Below are positions 34,037-46,100 of a stretch of 64,000 nt of DNA, in pieces; the stretch's first letter is position 1, and each line of letters begins with the position of its first letter. A program made the position numbers and the translations under genes. The notes beneath the pieces were generated by a model. The model worked only from the letters and a program-made list of their open reading frames with translations. It searched no databases and was not told the origin of the DNA. Source of the DNA: Phoenix dactylifera (Eukaryota; Streptophyta; Magnoliopsida; Arecales; Arecaceae); contig NC_052407.1 of assembly GCF_009389715.1 (NCBI RefSeq), positions 8,776,475 to 8,840,474 on the forward strand. Direction: 5' to 3'.

Positions 34037-35395
34037 AAGTCTGAATAGGAGATGTTGGTACTTTCTGTCTTAATTGGTATGCAAGTAGTTCCTGATTTAA
34101 ACTCATCTACCCCAGAAAAGATGTAAATTTACTGTTCATTTTTCTTTCTGAACACAATTTGCACTCTCTCTTGCGAAGAGAACAGTCGATGTCCAGACTC
34201 TTGCGAATAGAAATCTAAGCAGATATGGAATTTCATACTTGGTAGCATTAGAAAGCTCTTTTTCTATGTTGGAGATACTAAGAGAAGCTATCTAAGAACT
34301 TTTATACTTCGGTTGCTGATTTGCTGATGATGTTCAAAGCTAACGAGTTAATTAATAAAACTTATGCTAGTTAACATCTTTTATAAGCGAACAAAGATAG
34401 GTGGATTGTAATGTATTTTTAAATTTTGAAACAACAAATTATGATTTTACAAATTTATATGTTTGGTTCTGCAGTCAGATCCAAAAGTTTATAATATAAT
34501 GGAATTAGATATTTTAATTCTTGTAGACCTTTCTTATGTCCAATTCTCTTGTTAATTTTCATTCTAGATTTTTATCTATCTGACGACCAGACGCCTTATG
34601 TCAAGGGTTTCGAGTGATGGTACGGCACCAGTGATACCAGTATTTACAGTGCGTTGGTGCCACCAAGGCATTTTGAGTACCACTTCCTGCTGCTAAAGTA
34701 GATATGAAAACTCACCATAAAAGAATATATAGCATCCAACATGATCAGTCTTAACCAACCCATTTAACTAATTCACACTTTAACTTGGATAGTTCAAATT
34801 TGAATGCGTACGGTTAATCAACTTAGTACTATTTGGATAGTTGAAATTTGAACGCATACGGTCAATCAACTTAGTGCTAATCCTTAGGGTTGGAAACCCG
34901 AAATTGTCTAAAATTCAAATAGGTCAGGTCGGGTCTGAATTCATAAACCCAGATCCGATTCGAAAAATAAAACGGATTTAATTTTAGAACCTAATCCGAC
35001 CCCATGGGTCCTCTAAAATGAGTCGGGTCATGGGTCAACTCGACCTATTTATAGCCTTAGCCACCATAGACATCAACATGAGCTCTTCAAATGAAGATTT
35101 CATTTTGGCCCCTATCCTCCCTTCAGCTTGCCTCTTCGCCCTCAATCACTTCGAAGAGGCCGCACCCCCACCAATCCTTCTCCCCGCCACCCTTCTCGAC
35201 ACTCTTGTCGTCCTCCGATAATCCTTCTCCGCTGTTTTTCCTTTCTCTCTCCTTCTACCACTGCACCACTACCTTGTTGCCACATCCACCACCATCGTGA
35301 AACCACGAATCACGTTGACCTTCTCTCCATTGCGCTGGTAATTTCCTCGATCTTTTGGAGAGGAGTAGAGAGGAGATGAGGATGGTCGGGAATTC
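34037..35395. other. 3' flank of P450 gene 3, shared with copy A
   Basis: Matches 4262-5593 with small indels. A 67-codon frame at 35018 corresponds to the short frame at 5247 in copy A but has no recognisable domain. Confidence 0.5.
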
Positions 35396-36689
35396 GGGTA
35401 TGAAGCTCATAGCATCAGGTACATAGTGCATCCTGTGAGTACAAAGATATACAAAAATTTGAATAATATATTTTGGTGGAATAACATGAAGAGAGATTGC
35501 ACAGTTTATAGTATAATGTTTGACTTGTCAGAGGGTTAAAGTGGAACATCAGAGACCGGCAGGATTGTTGCATTCTCTTTCAATTTCTGAATGAAAGTGG
35601 GAACACATCACAATGAACTTCATCTCTAGGTTACCTCGTATTCCTAAGGGTTATGATGCCATATAGGTAACTATAGAGAAATTGACAAAATCAGCTCACT
35701 TTTTGGCATTTAAAATAGGAATGATACTAAAAAAGTTTGAGTAGCTTTATATTAAGCGGATAGTGAGGTTGCATGAAGCTCTTGTATCCATTGTATCCAA
35801 TAGAGACTCTTGTGGCTCATTTTTGGGGTAGTCTGCATAAAGCTTTGGAGACCACTTTTAGTTTCAGCACAGCTTTTCACTCTCAGACCGATGGCCAGTC
35901 CAAAAGGACCATTCAAATTTTGGAAGATATGTTGAGAGCTTGTGCGATTGATATAAAAAGTTCTTGGGACCATCACTTGCCCTTGGTCGAGTTTTCATAT
36001 AATAATAATTATCGAGCAAGTATTTAGATGCCCCTTATGAGGCTCTTTATAGAAGAAAATATAGATCTCCTATTTGTTGGGATAATGTCGGTGAAAGAAG
36101 ATTTATGAGTCTTGAGATTGTTCAGCAAACGTAGAGAAGATCTAGCTAATCAGAGAATGCCTCTGGATAGCTCAGAGGAGACAAAAAAGTTATGCAGACA
36201 ATAGAATGCAAGAATTAGAATTTCAGGTCGGAGAACATGTAATTTTGAAAGTATCTTCTACTAAAGGAATAATGCAATTTGGAATTTATGGGAAATTCAA
36301 TCCGCGTTATGTGGGACCTTTTGAAATTGTAGAAAGAGTTGGAGTTGTAGCATATAGATTGGCACTTTTACCTTCACTATCTGGAGGTCATGATGTATTC
36401 TGTGTTTCCATGTTAAGAAAGTATGTTTCAAATGCAGGTCATATGGTAGAGTTTGCTCTTTGACAACTCGGAGAAGACTTATCATTTGATGAGCAGCCGG
36501 TACATATTGTTGACAGGAAGGAGCAAGTATTAAGAAGGCACACAATTCCCTATGTCAAGATCCAATAGAGTAATCACACAGAACGTGAGGCTATTTGAGG
36601 ATTGGAGGATGAGACGAAAGAAAAATATCCAAACCTTTTGCAAACTAAGGTATGATAAATTTCGAGAACGATTTTTCTTTGAGGGAGAA
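35396..36689 (+). mobile_element. Ty3/gypsy integrase fragment, copy B
   Basis: Broken integrase reading frame in family order: zinc-binding remnant, catalytic core around 35640-36030 (HSQTDGQS and a WDHHLPLVEFSYNN-like segment), then the C-terminal GPY/F-like module (PRYVGPFEIVERVG, about 36299-36340). A polypurine tract TTTGAGGGAGAA directly precedes the LTR at 36690. Several stops and a deletion after GGTTGCAT (35775) make it inactive. Confidence 0.85.
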
Positions 36690-38970
36690 TGTGAGGATTG
36701 ATCCAATTGGGCCCATTTCCGATTGAAGTCGGCATTGCCCACTGACTTCAATTGGAAAACTACAAAAAAGAAGGATGAGTTCCTCCTATGCCTGATCCCC
36801 GGGCCATTGGGATAAGGTTGCCCCCAGCTGTGGCCAGTGCGGACTCGTCGGGCCGGTGCGAATGATCGGCGACCATTTGGGGCCACTGCAACCAACAAAC
36901 GGCCGACACGATTTGAGCCTATCGCCTCCCCCATACCTTTTATAAATTTCCTCCTTCCTCTCCACTTGATCAACCACCGAGCTCCCTCTTCTTCTTTCCT
37001 ACCTCTGCTTGCGACATACCGCCACAACCAAGTTCCACCACCCTTGAATCCTCTTCTTTTTCTCTAAATTTTTGGTTGCCCTGCTTCCCCTGTCTAAGAT
37101 CCACCTCTCTTCGTCGGAAGTTACCGCCGCCGTCGAGAAGTCCATCGCCGTTGCAGCTCGCCGATGAGTCCTCATCCTCCCATTGCTTCTCCAGGTTGAG
37201 CTGCTGCCACCTTGGGCAGCTTGGGATGCTTCCCTTTCCCTTCCTCTGTTTCCCTTTGTGCACATCTGAACCCCACGTCATCCTGCCACGGCTGCGCCAC
37301 CACACCGCTGGCTGTCGGCCTTCTACCACCAAGGCTCGGTCGCCGTCGAATCTTCTTTCCTCTCCTCTCCTCTCCTCTTTCCTTTCCCTCTCTTCCTTCC
37401 CATCTTCTTCTTCTTCTTCTTCCAGTTCTCATTTTTCTTCCCATTTTAGTTCCTTTATTTAATAATTAATTCATATATGTATATAATAATTCTGTTCTTC
37501 TTTTCTAGTTGTTAATTTCTCTTTTCTAGCTCATGGACCTGATAAAGAGATGAGTTATGCCACTATGACTGACCAAACCCAGATCCCTAATTGAACCCGG
37601 ACTAAGAATCTCTCTCTTCTTTCTCTTTCTCTCTCTAAGCCAACCTAAGGTATCTTGGTATAAAATTCTGTCTTCCTTTGCTCGGATCCAAGTTGACCCT
37701 TAGGGTGGATGCCTTGCACTGCATCAATTCCTGGGTAGCATACCAGACCAGTACCCCCAGCCTTATCAAGTACCCTTAGAATTTGGTTACCCTTGTCCTT
37801 CATTAAATTACTTAAATCATAGCTCATCTTGATTAGTTGTGTTCCCCTTGCTCAAACCGACTCGAGCAGTCAGACACTGCCACTTGACCAATTTGATTTG
37901 GGGGCATAAGGTCGTATTCTCAATAGTATTTTAATTTTCACGTTGCTTAGTTTTTAAAATAATGATAAAATTAATGGTGGTGTTTTAATGATATTAAAAT
38001 AGGTGAACTTGACCCACCTACCTAAAGTAGTATTTTGAAGCAAAAAGATGTAAGTAACCTAATGCTTCAAAGTATGTTTTCTATCTTTTGGTAAAGTTAT
38101 AATGAGTTTATTAACTTTGAATACAATCTATGTTTTATATTTTGTCAAATGGGTTGGGCATCTTATTGTTACAATAGTAAATCTTTTTTTAAAAAATATG
38201 TTATGTGCTATATTATAAAATTTAAAAAATATGATTGGATAAAATATAAAATTTATTTCATATATATATATATATATGTATTCTCAGCATGGCTATGATC
38301 TGGCTCTGCCAATAGGGATTATTTATTGGCTCCATCGACCTGTAATCTAAGAAATTGGTTTTGACACCAAACTACTAATGATTAGAATAGTGGTATTTGG
38401 CACTTTGCGAATTCTATTTTTGACTCATGTCACTTGGTTACGTGGCCATAGCCTGATGTTGGATTTCTAGTATCAATTTATGAAAATAATAATAAACTTC
38501 AAAGGCAATATATGTATTATTTGAAAATTGATTTATTTCCAGTCAGTATCATGCTCTTTAACTAATTATTTATTTGGCATGCTTAGACCCCACTTTGGGT
38601 GTTATGTTGCTTACTGAGCTAATATAGCCCATTATTTCTTCGTTCTCTATTTTTCAGATTCTGAATCATGATTGCTCAGAACTTGAAAAAGTGTGCTAGG
38701 TCTTCTGAAGATATTCATAATTATTGAAGTTCTGGTCTAAACTATTTAGATTAGTTTAGTTAGAACATCTTATTTGATTTGAATATATTGACTTATGTCA
38801 CTTTGGAGTAACTATAATGATTTGTTTTAGATCATGATTAAATTAATTTACAAAAAATTGAAGAATTATTATTGCTTTGAGATCCTGATATGATTTGTAG
38901 CCTTGAATGCTTGCATAATTCGCTATGCAGGTATGCGTCATTTGTTACGCTCTGGGTTTAGGGCATGATA
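36690..38970 (+). mobile_element. Gypsy-type LTR, 2.28 kb
   Basis: Starts TGTGAGGATTG right after the polypurine tract and ends GGGCATGATA (GACA in relatives). The 36950-37460 part is CT-rich and may be the 5' transcript leader. Relatives lie at 9045-9274 (3' end only), 28880-29340 and 53698-58084. The frames at about 36830-37470 are low-complexity and not counted as genes. Confidence 0.75.
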
Positions 38971-39848
38971 CATATGCTCTTGAGTTTTATTATTTTCTTA
39001 AGCTATTACTTTGTCGCTCTTAGAAGATCTCCACTAAGAGTTTGTCTCACTTAGGCATCGGTAGGTGCCCCGGCAAGTACTTTCTAGCAAAAGAACTTTC
39101 CTATCTTTGCTATTTTTGGTTAGATCCTGTGTTGGAGTGAAGGTCCGAGTAAGATCTACATCACTCAATGGTATCTCGAGAGCAACTAGCATTAGAGCCG
39201 TCACTGCCCGAGCGTAGTAGCCGCCAAACGATTGTTATGGAGACAAGTAAGGATCTTCGGTTGATCTTCATGATCTGAGGAGCCAACCATTCGAATTTTC
39301 CAATAGCTCAGCTGGTGCAACGCTTCGATCGGATCAATTTCAAGCAGCAACAATACACAATAGCAATGATGGCTAAGAAAATACAAATGCTAATCCAAAA
39401 TTTTGTAATTATAGTGTTGGAACTTGGAATTCATTTGCAGCGAGCTTGATAGAGGCCGGTCACATGCTGGTAGCATTCTTCGAAAAGCATTTCCATTATT
39501 TATCAAGATAGCAAATGTTTTAGGGGCACGTCTAATGTTGTCACTAATATTATAAAAAAGACATCTTGCGACAACTTTTACTAATTCTTTAAGGTAATAT
39601 TATTATAATTTATTTCTAAAAAATATTTTTGAGTTGAAAATTGCAAATTTTTTTTCCGACTCAACGATAAACGTGTAATTAAAATTTTGCTAGCATCCGG
39701 TCAGGTCACGTCGAATCAATCACCCATCCATGTCCCCAAGACGAACCACTTTTGAACAGAACCGCACCAGGCAGACTGTGACATAATCAACGGGAGAGGA
39801 TCCGAATCCGACGCCCAGCAACGCTCGTCCCCGACTCAAGAACCTAAC
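38971..39848. other. Post-LTR leader and unassigned sequence
   Basis: 38971-39342 is shared with copy A. TAGCTCAGCTGG at about 39304 matches a tRNA A-box but no B-box follows. 39343-39848 is unique to this side and shows nothing recognisable. Confidence 0.4.
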
Positions 39849-40170
39849 GTGCCGAATTTAGAGCACCTGGCTCGGTCCCGTGACGTGAGCCAACGGTATG
39901 ACACGGGCTTCCCCACGCCATCCTCACACGCGGCGCAAGAAGTCTCCACCCGAACGACAACTCCTTCCCCAAACCGGGTGCGCCCGCCCCGTTACGGCCG
40001 TTGGCAGCGCCAAACCCTCGGCCGTGCCGTTCCCCCGGCCCTCACCTTTATTTTGTCGCTTTCTTCTTGTGCCCAAACCCCAATCATCAAAACTTTGAGA
40101 GGCTGGAACTTTCAAGCCTCGCCCCTTGAGAGCTCTCTTGGGCAGTGGTCTTGCGAGAGCGAGGGGTTCG
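39849..40170 (+). promoter_or_regulatory. GC-rich promoter/5' UTR of the LisH-WD40 gene
   Basis: CpG-rich and without a TATA box, typical of a housekeeping promoter, running straight into the ATG at 40171. A 155-codon frame starting at 39849 overlaps it in another frame and is a composition effect. Confidence 0.45.
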
Positions 40171-43100
40171 ATGACGAAATCCACGATTACTTCCACCGAG
40201 CTCAATTACCTCGTCTTCCGGTACCTCCAGGAATCAGGTCAATCTCTCAATTTCAATTTCCCATCCCTCTTTCAAGAATTCGGTGTTTTATCTTTTTCTT
40301 TTCAATTTTTTGTTAATGTTATCTTTTTGATGGCTAGTCAGCTGATTTTTGTTAGTCTTTTTGTTGCCTTTCTAGGGTTTGTTCGTGCCCTAGGATTTCA
40401 GGACAAATTTGTACGATTTCTAGGGTTTCTTTTTTTCTTTTTTCTTTTTTTCCCTTAGGGTTTGCTGCACGAACTGCCCCAAGATGTTTTACCTTTTTGA
40501 GCTGCATATCATACCAAAGTAGGATTTCGAGATGAATAACTAGGCATTCCGTGACTAGATATTTTCTTATGGTAGAGTTCATGTTGCAGAGAAAAATTGA
40601 AACTTTAGAAGTTTTGTTTTCTTGTTTCATATTGAAAAGGTTTCCGTCCTCAGAGTTCATGTTGGCGAATCTTAGCTGCATCTTTGTAATTTGAGCTTGT
40701 ACTTCGGGAACGCTGTGGCTGAAAAAAGGAATTTTTTGTGCTTGTGATTGGTGCTTTTATTGATGATAAGCAAGTAATTATTTTGTTGTGTAGTTTTAAT
40801 TGTTCTCTTGCTATTCGATGGCTTGCCTTTTCTTTTAGATGTCGTATGTTAAATGCTTATTTGTTTTGCCAATATGTTTGTTTATATTCCTTCATCGTGT
40901 TCTTTGTATGAGTTTGTTTCCTTTGACCCAATCTTGTCTAGTTAATATGAATTCCTTCAATTCTTTTCCAATATTATGAAGGAAAATGTCTTTTGTAAGA
41001 AAAGGTTGTTGTGGTATGATATACTAACTCCCACTAAATGAATTATTCCAGGTTTCACACACTCATCATTTGCTTTAGGATACGAGGCAGGGATCAACAA
41101 ATGCGATATTGATGGAAACATTGTTCCACCAGGTGCTCTTGTGACAATTGTACAAAAAGGCCTTCAATATATAGAGTTGGAAGCAAACTTAGACTCTGTA
41201 AGTGTTTGGACCATCACCATGTTATGTTTAAGTATTGGAAACTTTTTTAAGGCATCGCAGGATGTATATTGGGGAGTAATAAATTTCTATGTTTCTTTGT
41301 ACTTCTTGAAACTTGCCAGAGTGAGTTGGATGTTGATGATGACTTTTCTCTGTTACAACCTTTGGATCTTATCACAAAAGATGTCGATGAGTTGCAACAA
41401 ATTATAAGAGAGAAGAAGAAGGAAAAACTTCTAAAAGAACGTGATAAAGAGAAAGAAAAGGATAAGGAACATGTTCAAGAACATGAACGGCAACCTGGAG
41501 GTGAGAGGGATAGAGAAAGACAGGATAGAGACAAAGATCAGGAGAGGAATAAAGAAAAGATGGAAAGGGATAAAGAACAAGAGAGAGAAAAGGAAAAGCA
41601 ACATGCGGAGCGCAAAGATAAGGCCAGACTTGATGAAAATGGGGGTTGTGGAGGTAGAATTTTTGAGTGTCTTTCTTCCTTTCAATCTTATGTGTATCCT
41701 TTTAGTCATAATCGTGTTTTTAAATTCTAAGGAATTTAGTTAAGTACATTGGATTTTGTTGTAATATCAACGTTAGCAACATTTGCTCCTTTCTTTTAAT
41801 TTACTTTTTAATGCTATAAGGTTAAAGCTGCACTTTGATTCAGTAATATCTTCATCTATCTCTCCATCCCATAACCTTGTTGAAGTGGAGAATGTTGGAT
41901 ATGAGAGGGGCCAAAAATTATAAAACCAACTTAATTACATAGATTATATTATTAGGCACTGTGGAGGGGTCATTAGCACTGAAGGATGTCTAGATGGATA
42001 CATGGTTGAACTAGGAGGGATAGAATTGAACTGTGTTACATAGGGTGGATATTAAGACCAAAACATCAAGCCTCACATTTATATTACTTTAAACTAAACC
42101 TTTTGAGCATAAGAATGCTCACTTCCCTCATGCCTGCAACTACAGTTCCCACTTTCAATTTTAACAAAATTTCCAGCCTCAGGTTCCAAATTTAGCCATA
42201 TTAAAAGTATGGGTTTGATGAAATAGTTATTATGTGCATAAAGGAGCCGAACATATGAAGATTTGCCATAGCTTGATATGAGGACCTAAACTGATAATGG
42301 TAACAATGCTCTGTGCCATTTTCAGCTTATTAATTAGAGCAAAGAATTCCTCACCTTTAGTAAATATCTAAGTAACCATTTGTAGGCACTGTTGCTTCAC
42401 TGCATCTTCTTTTTTCTGCGCATTGATGTTATGAACCACTCGGTGATTTATTGATTCCATGTACAAAACTAAACTACAATATTCACCCTGTTATTTAGAG
42501 ACCTGACTTGCATCTCTAGTGCTATCCTCAAGACAAAACATGCAATTTGGAATGATTGATATTATTAATTGCCATATATTTTTATCTTCTCAGCACAATC
42601 CTTTTGTTTCTATTTTAAGTGATTTCTCTCTCCTTTTTCCCCCCTCTGCAGAACTGTTTAATGTTTAGCAATCATTTAGTTTTCCACTTTTGTGATTTGC
42701 ATATCCAAATGTGTCATCCGCATTGTTATCGGCTACCACTGATGTATAACTTGCTTGTTCCGTTTTAGGGCCTGAACCAATGGATGTCACCCCTAGCTCA
42801 CAATCAGTACCTCATGAGATTTGTAGTTCTGATGTAACCACTTTGGAAGGACACAGTTCTGAGGTTTGGGCTTATAGTTATATATGATATTTTTTTGACA
42901 CATCTTTTTTTCATTTGTTAACCTGTCCTACTTGCCTCTTCCCTTTGCTTTTCTTTTGCTTTTAGGTCTTTGCTTGTGCATGGAGCCCAGCAGGTTCTCT
43001 TCTAGCATCTGGGTGGGTATAGTATTAGCTTATTCATACGACTTAGCAGAGCATTTAAAAAATAAAAAAACTGTTATTAATATGGTTGATTTGAGTTGTA

Positions 43101-46100
43101 TTTTTGAATGTTTCAGCATATTATTTCTTTCCTAAGAATTATAGCTGTTGAGATTGCCACTTATCTGTCTTCTTCAGACATGCATTAACCTCAGAAGTTC
43201 AGACAATGAGTTTTGAATGCTAAACTACCACTAAACCTGTTCTGACATATCTTTTGTTGACTTAGAATGTTAAGTATGCTATGTTAACATCTCTTAGAAT
43301 TCATATTACATCTTACAAGATGTTGAGTCTACAATCTAAATGAATTCAAGTCACTCATGGATCATGCTAGACCTGGACATGATGGATTCGATATGCAACT
43401 TTAGTCTCACCCAATATCTGTTCCATCTTTATCACAAAGTACTTTTTTTGACATTTTAATATGGAAAAGGTGTTTTCTACTCTTTTTCAAGAATAGAACT
43501 GCAAATATATCCTTAATATGGGCCTTAACATGAAACTTTGTATCCGACTGATGCATGGCCCAAATTTCCATAATTTTTAGGCATAATGTTATTGCTCGAT
43601 GGATGTGAATTTCTATCATCCAGTCACATGGATGGTGGGTTTTGTTTTAAACGAAATAGGGTCTGGATGGCAGAGCCCCTCTTCTGGCAGCCTCTGGAGG
43701 CCCCTCCTTCTCTTTCCCCCTCCCTTCCTCCCCCTTTCTCTCTCTCTTTTTCTCCCTCTCCCCCTCCTTTGTTGGCTTCTCATTTTGAATGTTGGAACCA
43801 TCTTGGTCCGCCGCCGGTATGGCTTGGTATGCCCCGAATCGGATGGGTTCAGGACGGTTCCACATTACTTGGTTTTATATGAAGTTTCTACTTGAACAAT
43901 ATAATGATAGATATGTTAAAGAAATTCTTATTATGAAAATGTATATTCATATTGTAATGTAGTCTTGAAATTTGAAAAAGTTGTATCTAAGAAAGGCTTG
44001 TACAGTGCTATTGTAGCAGTTGCAGGACATTGAAGCCACTAATTTTATCCCACTGTTTGTAGCCATAAGTTGTTGGCTGATAAAAGAACATATCCAAGTC
44101 CATGCGGTTGTATCTTTCTTGTAAAAAGAATATTATGCATTTTCAGAAATACATCTTAGTGGTGGAACCTGGGAACTGAGAAGTACTGACTCATCATAAA
44201 AACTAGTTCTAATTGCACCCTTATTAGTTACTTGTAGTAGGCAGACTCACCATCCTTCATAAGTGTCTGCATTATGAAACACCAAGTTGCTTTGAATTGT
44301 CAGATGTTAAAGTATTAATTAAAAGAACTAGTCAGGTAAAGACTTTGATCTTAGGGAGAATGATGGGCTTCTAAGTAATTTATCTACGCTCAAGTTTTAG
44401 CACTAGCATGACCTAAAAGGAGTTCATAGGATATCAATAATTCCTTTTAGGGATCAAGATTTGCTAACCGCAAACATTTGCAGAACTTACAATAGTCATT
44501 TTACTATTTTCTGTTTCTTTTGTTTTCGCATGGCAGGACATGTCTACATAAGAGTTTTGATTAAGAGGTTTTCTTATTTGGTTTTTATACAAGAGTTTTT
44601 CTATGTTGCTTTGTTGTTTATCTTGTATAGGATCTTTTATTCTTCACTTATTTATTTTTCTCTTACTTTCTGCATTCTCAATTGGTAGTTCTGGAGACTC
44701 GACAGCAAGAATTTGGACAATTCCAAATGGCCCTTGTGGTTCCAGTATGCAAGTTTCACCTCCAAATGTATATGTTCTGAAACATTTCAAGGGTAGAACT
44801 AATGAAAAGAGCAAGGACGTTACAACCCTAGATTGGAATGTGAGTTCCTCTCGTACTGTAATTGTGTGGCTGATATATTAAACTCTGAAATAAATATTTT
44901 CTAATGCAAATTTTCGAATTCAAACTCTAGAAAAGCTGGTTGCTGCAGTTGTAAGTCTGGTTGTGTTCTAGATATCCTTTTAGGAACTTTTGTTGATTCG
45001 TCCCTCTTCACCTGTATCTGTATAGGGAGAAGGTACACTACTTGCAACAGGTTCCTATGATGGGCAGGCAAGAATATGGAGTAGGGATGGTAAGTTGTTA
45101 TAGCATGATTTTTCATTTTGTTTAATTGTTTGTTTTGCTCCTGTTGTATGTTTTCTTTAATATTTCATTTTCCTCAACTCGTTATGATATTGTCTATGCT
45201 TTTGATGTTTAAAGTTTTCCTTATGCTATTTCCTATGCCTTCTGAAGTTTAAAGTTTATGGCAGTTGTTTGGGCTGTAGGGCAAGGCACCATATGGTTAG
45301 ATCAGATCCTTGTACTTTCTTTCCTACTTTATTTGCATGATGATGACATGTGGATGGAGAGATAACTTGAGCATTATCAGTCTTAATGCAATATTTTTAT
45401 GCGCTTCTTTCCACTTTTTATATATTGTCACTATTGTCTGTATTACTACACTGTAAGGTTAGATTTTTCCCCCTTCTAGATGAAAGTTGTATCAGAAGAA
45501 CATTTTCTCAGGTCAATTTCTTCTTTTAAGATCTAATCATGATGCGTGGGTGCATGACAAGCATATACACCTTCTATTTATTACAAATGATGTCTGTCTC
45601 CACTTTCTGAGACCATAATTATTTGCCTGCTAAGGTATATCAGTTTTGTGGGCTTCTTTAAACTTTGTTTGTTGGATGAGCTGCGGTTATGAGTGGTTCC
45701 TAGGCACTTTGCCGAGATTTTGACTAGCAGAAGATCTGAAAATGCTGGGGTCACCATCACCAAGACTGCCACGGTCGTACATATTTATTCATATGTGACA
45801 TATTTGTTGACAGATTTGCATATATGTATACACGTGGATGCGCATGCACATGACATGTTGAATGATATCTACTTGTCTAGTATATTTGAAATCAAAGAGG
45901 GATCAAATTGTTTTGAAAAGAACAAATATAACTTAATAGAAATGTTAAACAAGTGACCCTAATTGCTGTTCCAGTCATTTTCAGCAATTTACACCGAGCT
46001 ATGACAACAATGATAGAATTGTTTTAAATCGTCAATGAATCTTGCAATATAACAATCACATGTAAGGCATGTTAAACATTAATCTTTTGAAATTAGTATA

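Larger units (their letters stand above)
30842..39342. repeat. Segmental duplication, copy B (pairs with 1-9641)
   Basis: Same order as copy A: end of P450 exon 1, intron minisatellite, exon 2, 3' flank, gypsy integrase fragment, LTR end. Copy B alone carries a 270-bp solo LTR (33762-34031) and keeps the full 2.28-kb gypsy LTR that copy A has mostly lost. The offset between copies is about 30.8 kb at the left edge. Confidence 0.9.

Noticed and set aside
36837..37470. Several overlapping frames in a CT-rich stretch
   Set aside because: All lie inside the gypsy-type LTR leader and consist of low-complexity Ser/Pro or Arg/Glu.
39849..40316. 155-codon plus-strand open frame before the WD40 gene
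   Set aside because: It overlaps the promoter, exon 1 and the first intron of the HOS15-like gene in another frame and shows no domain.
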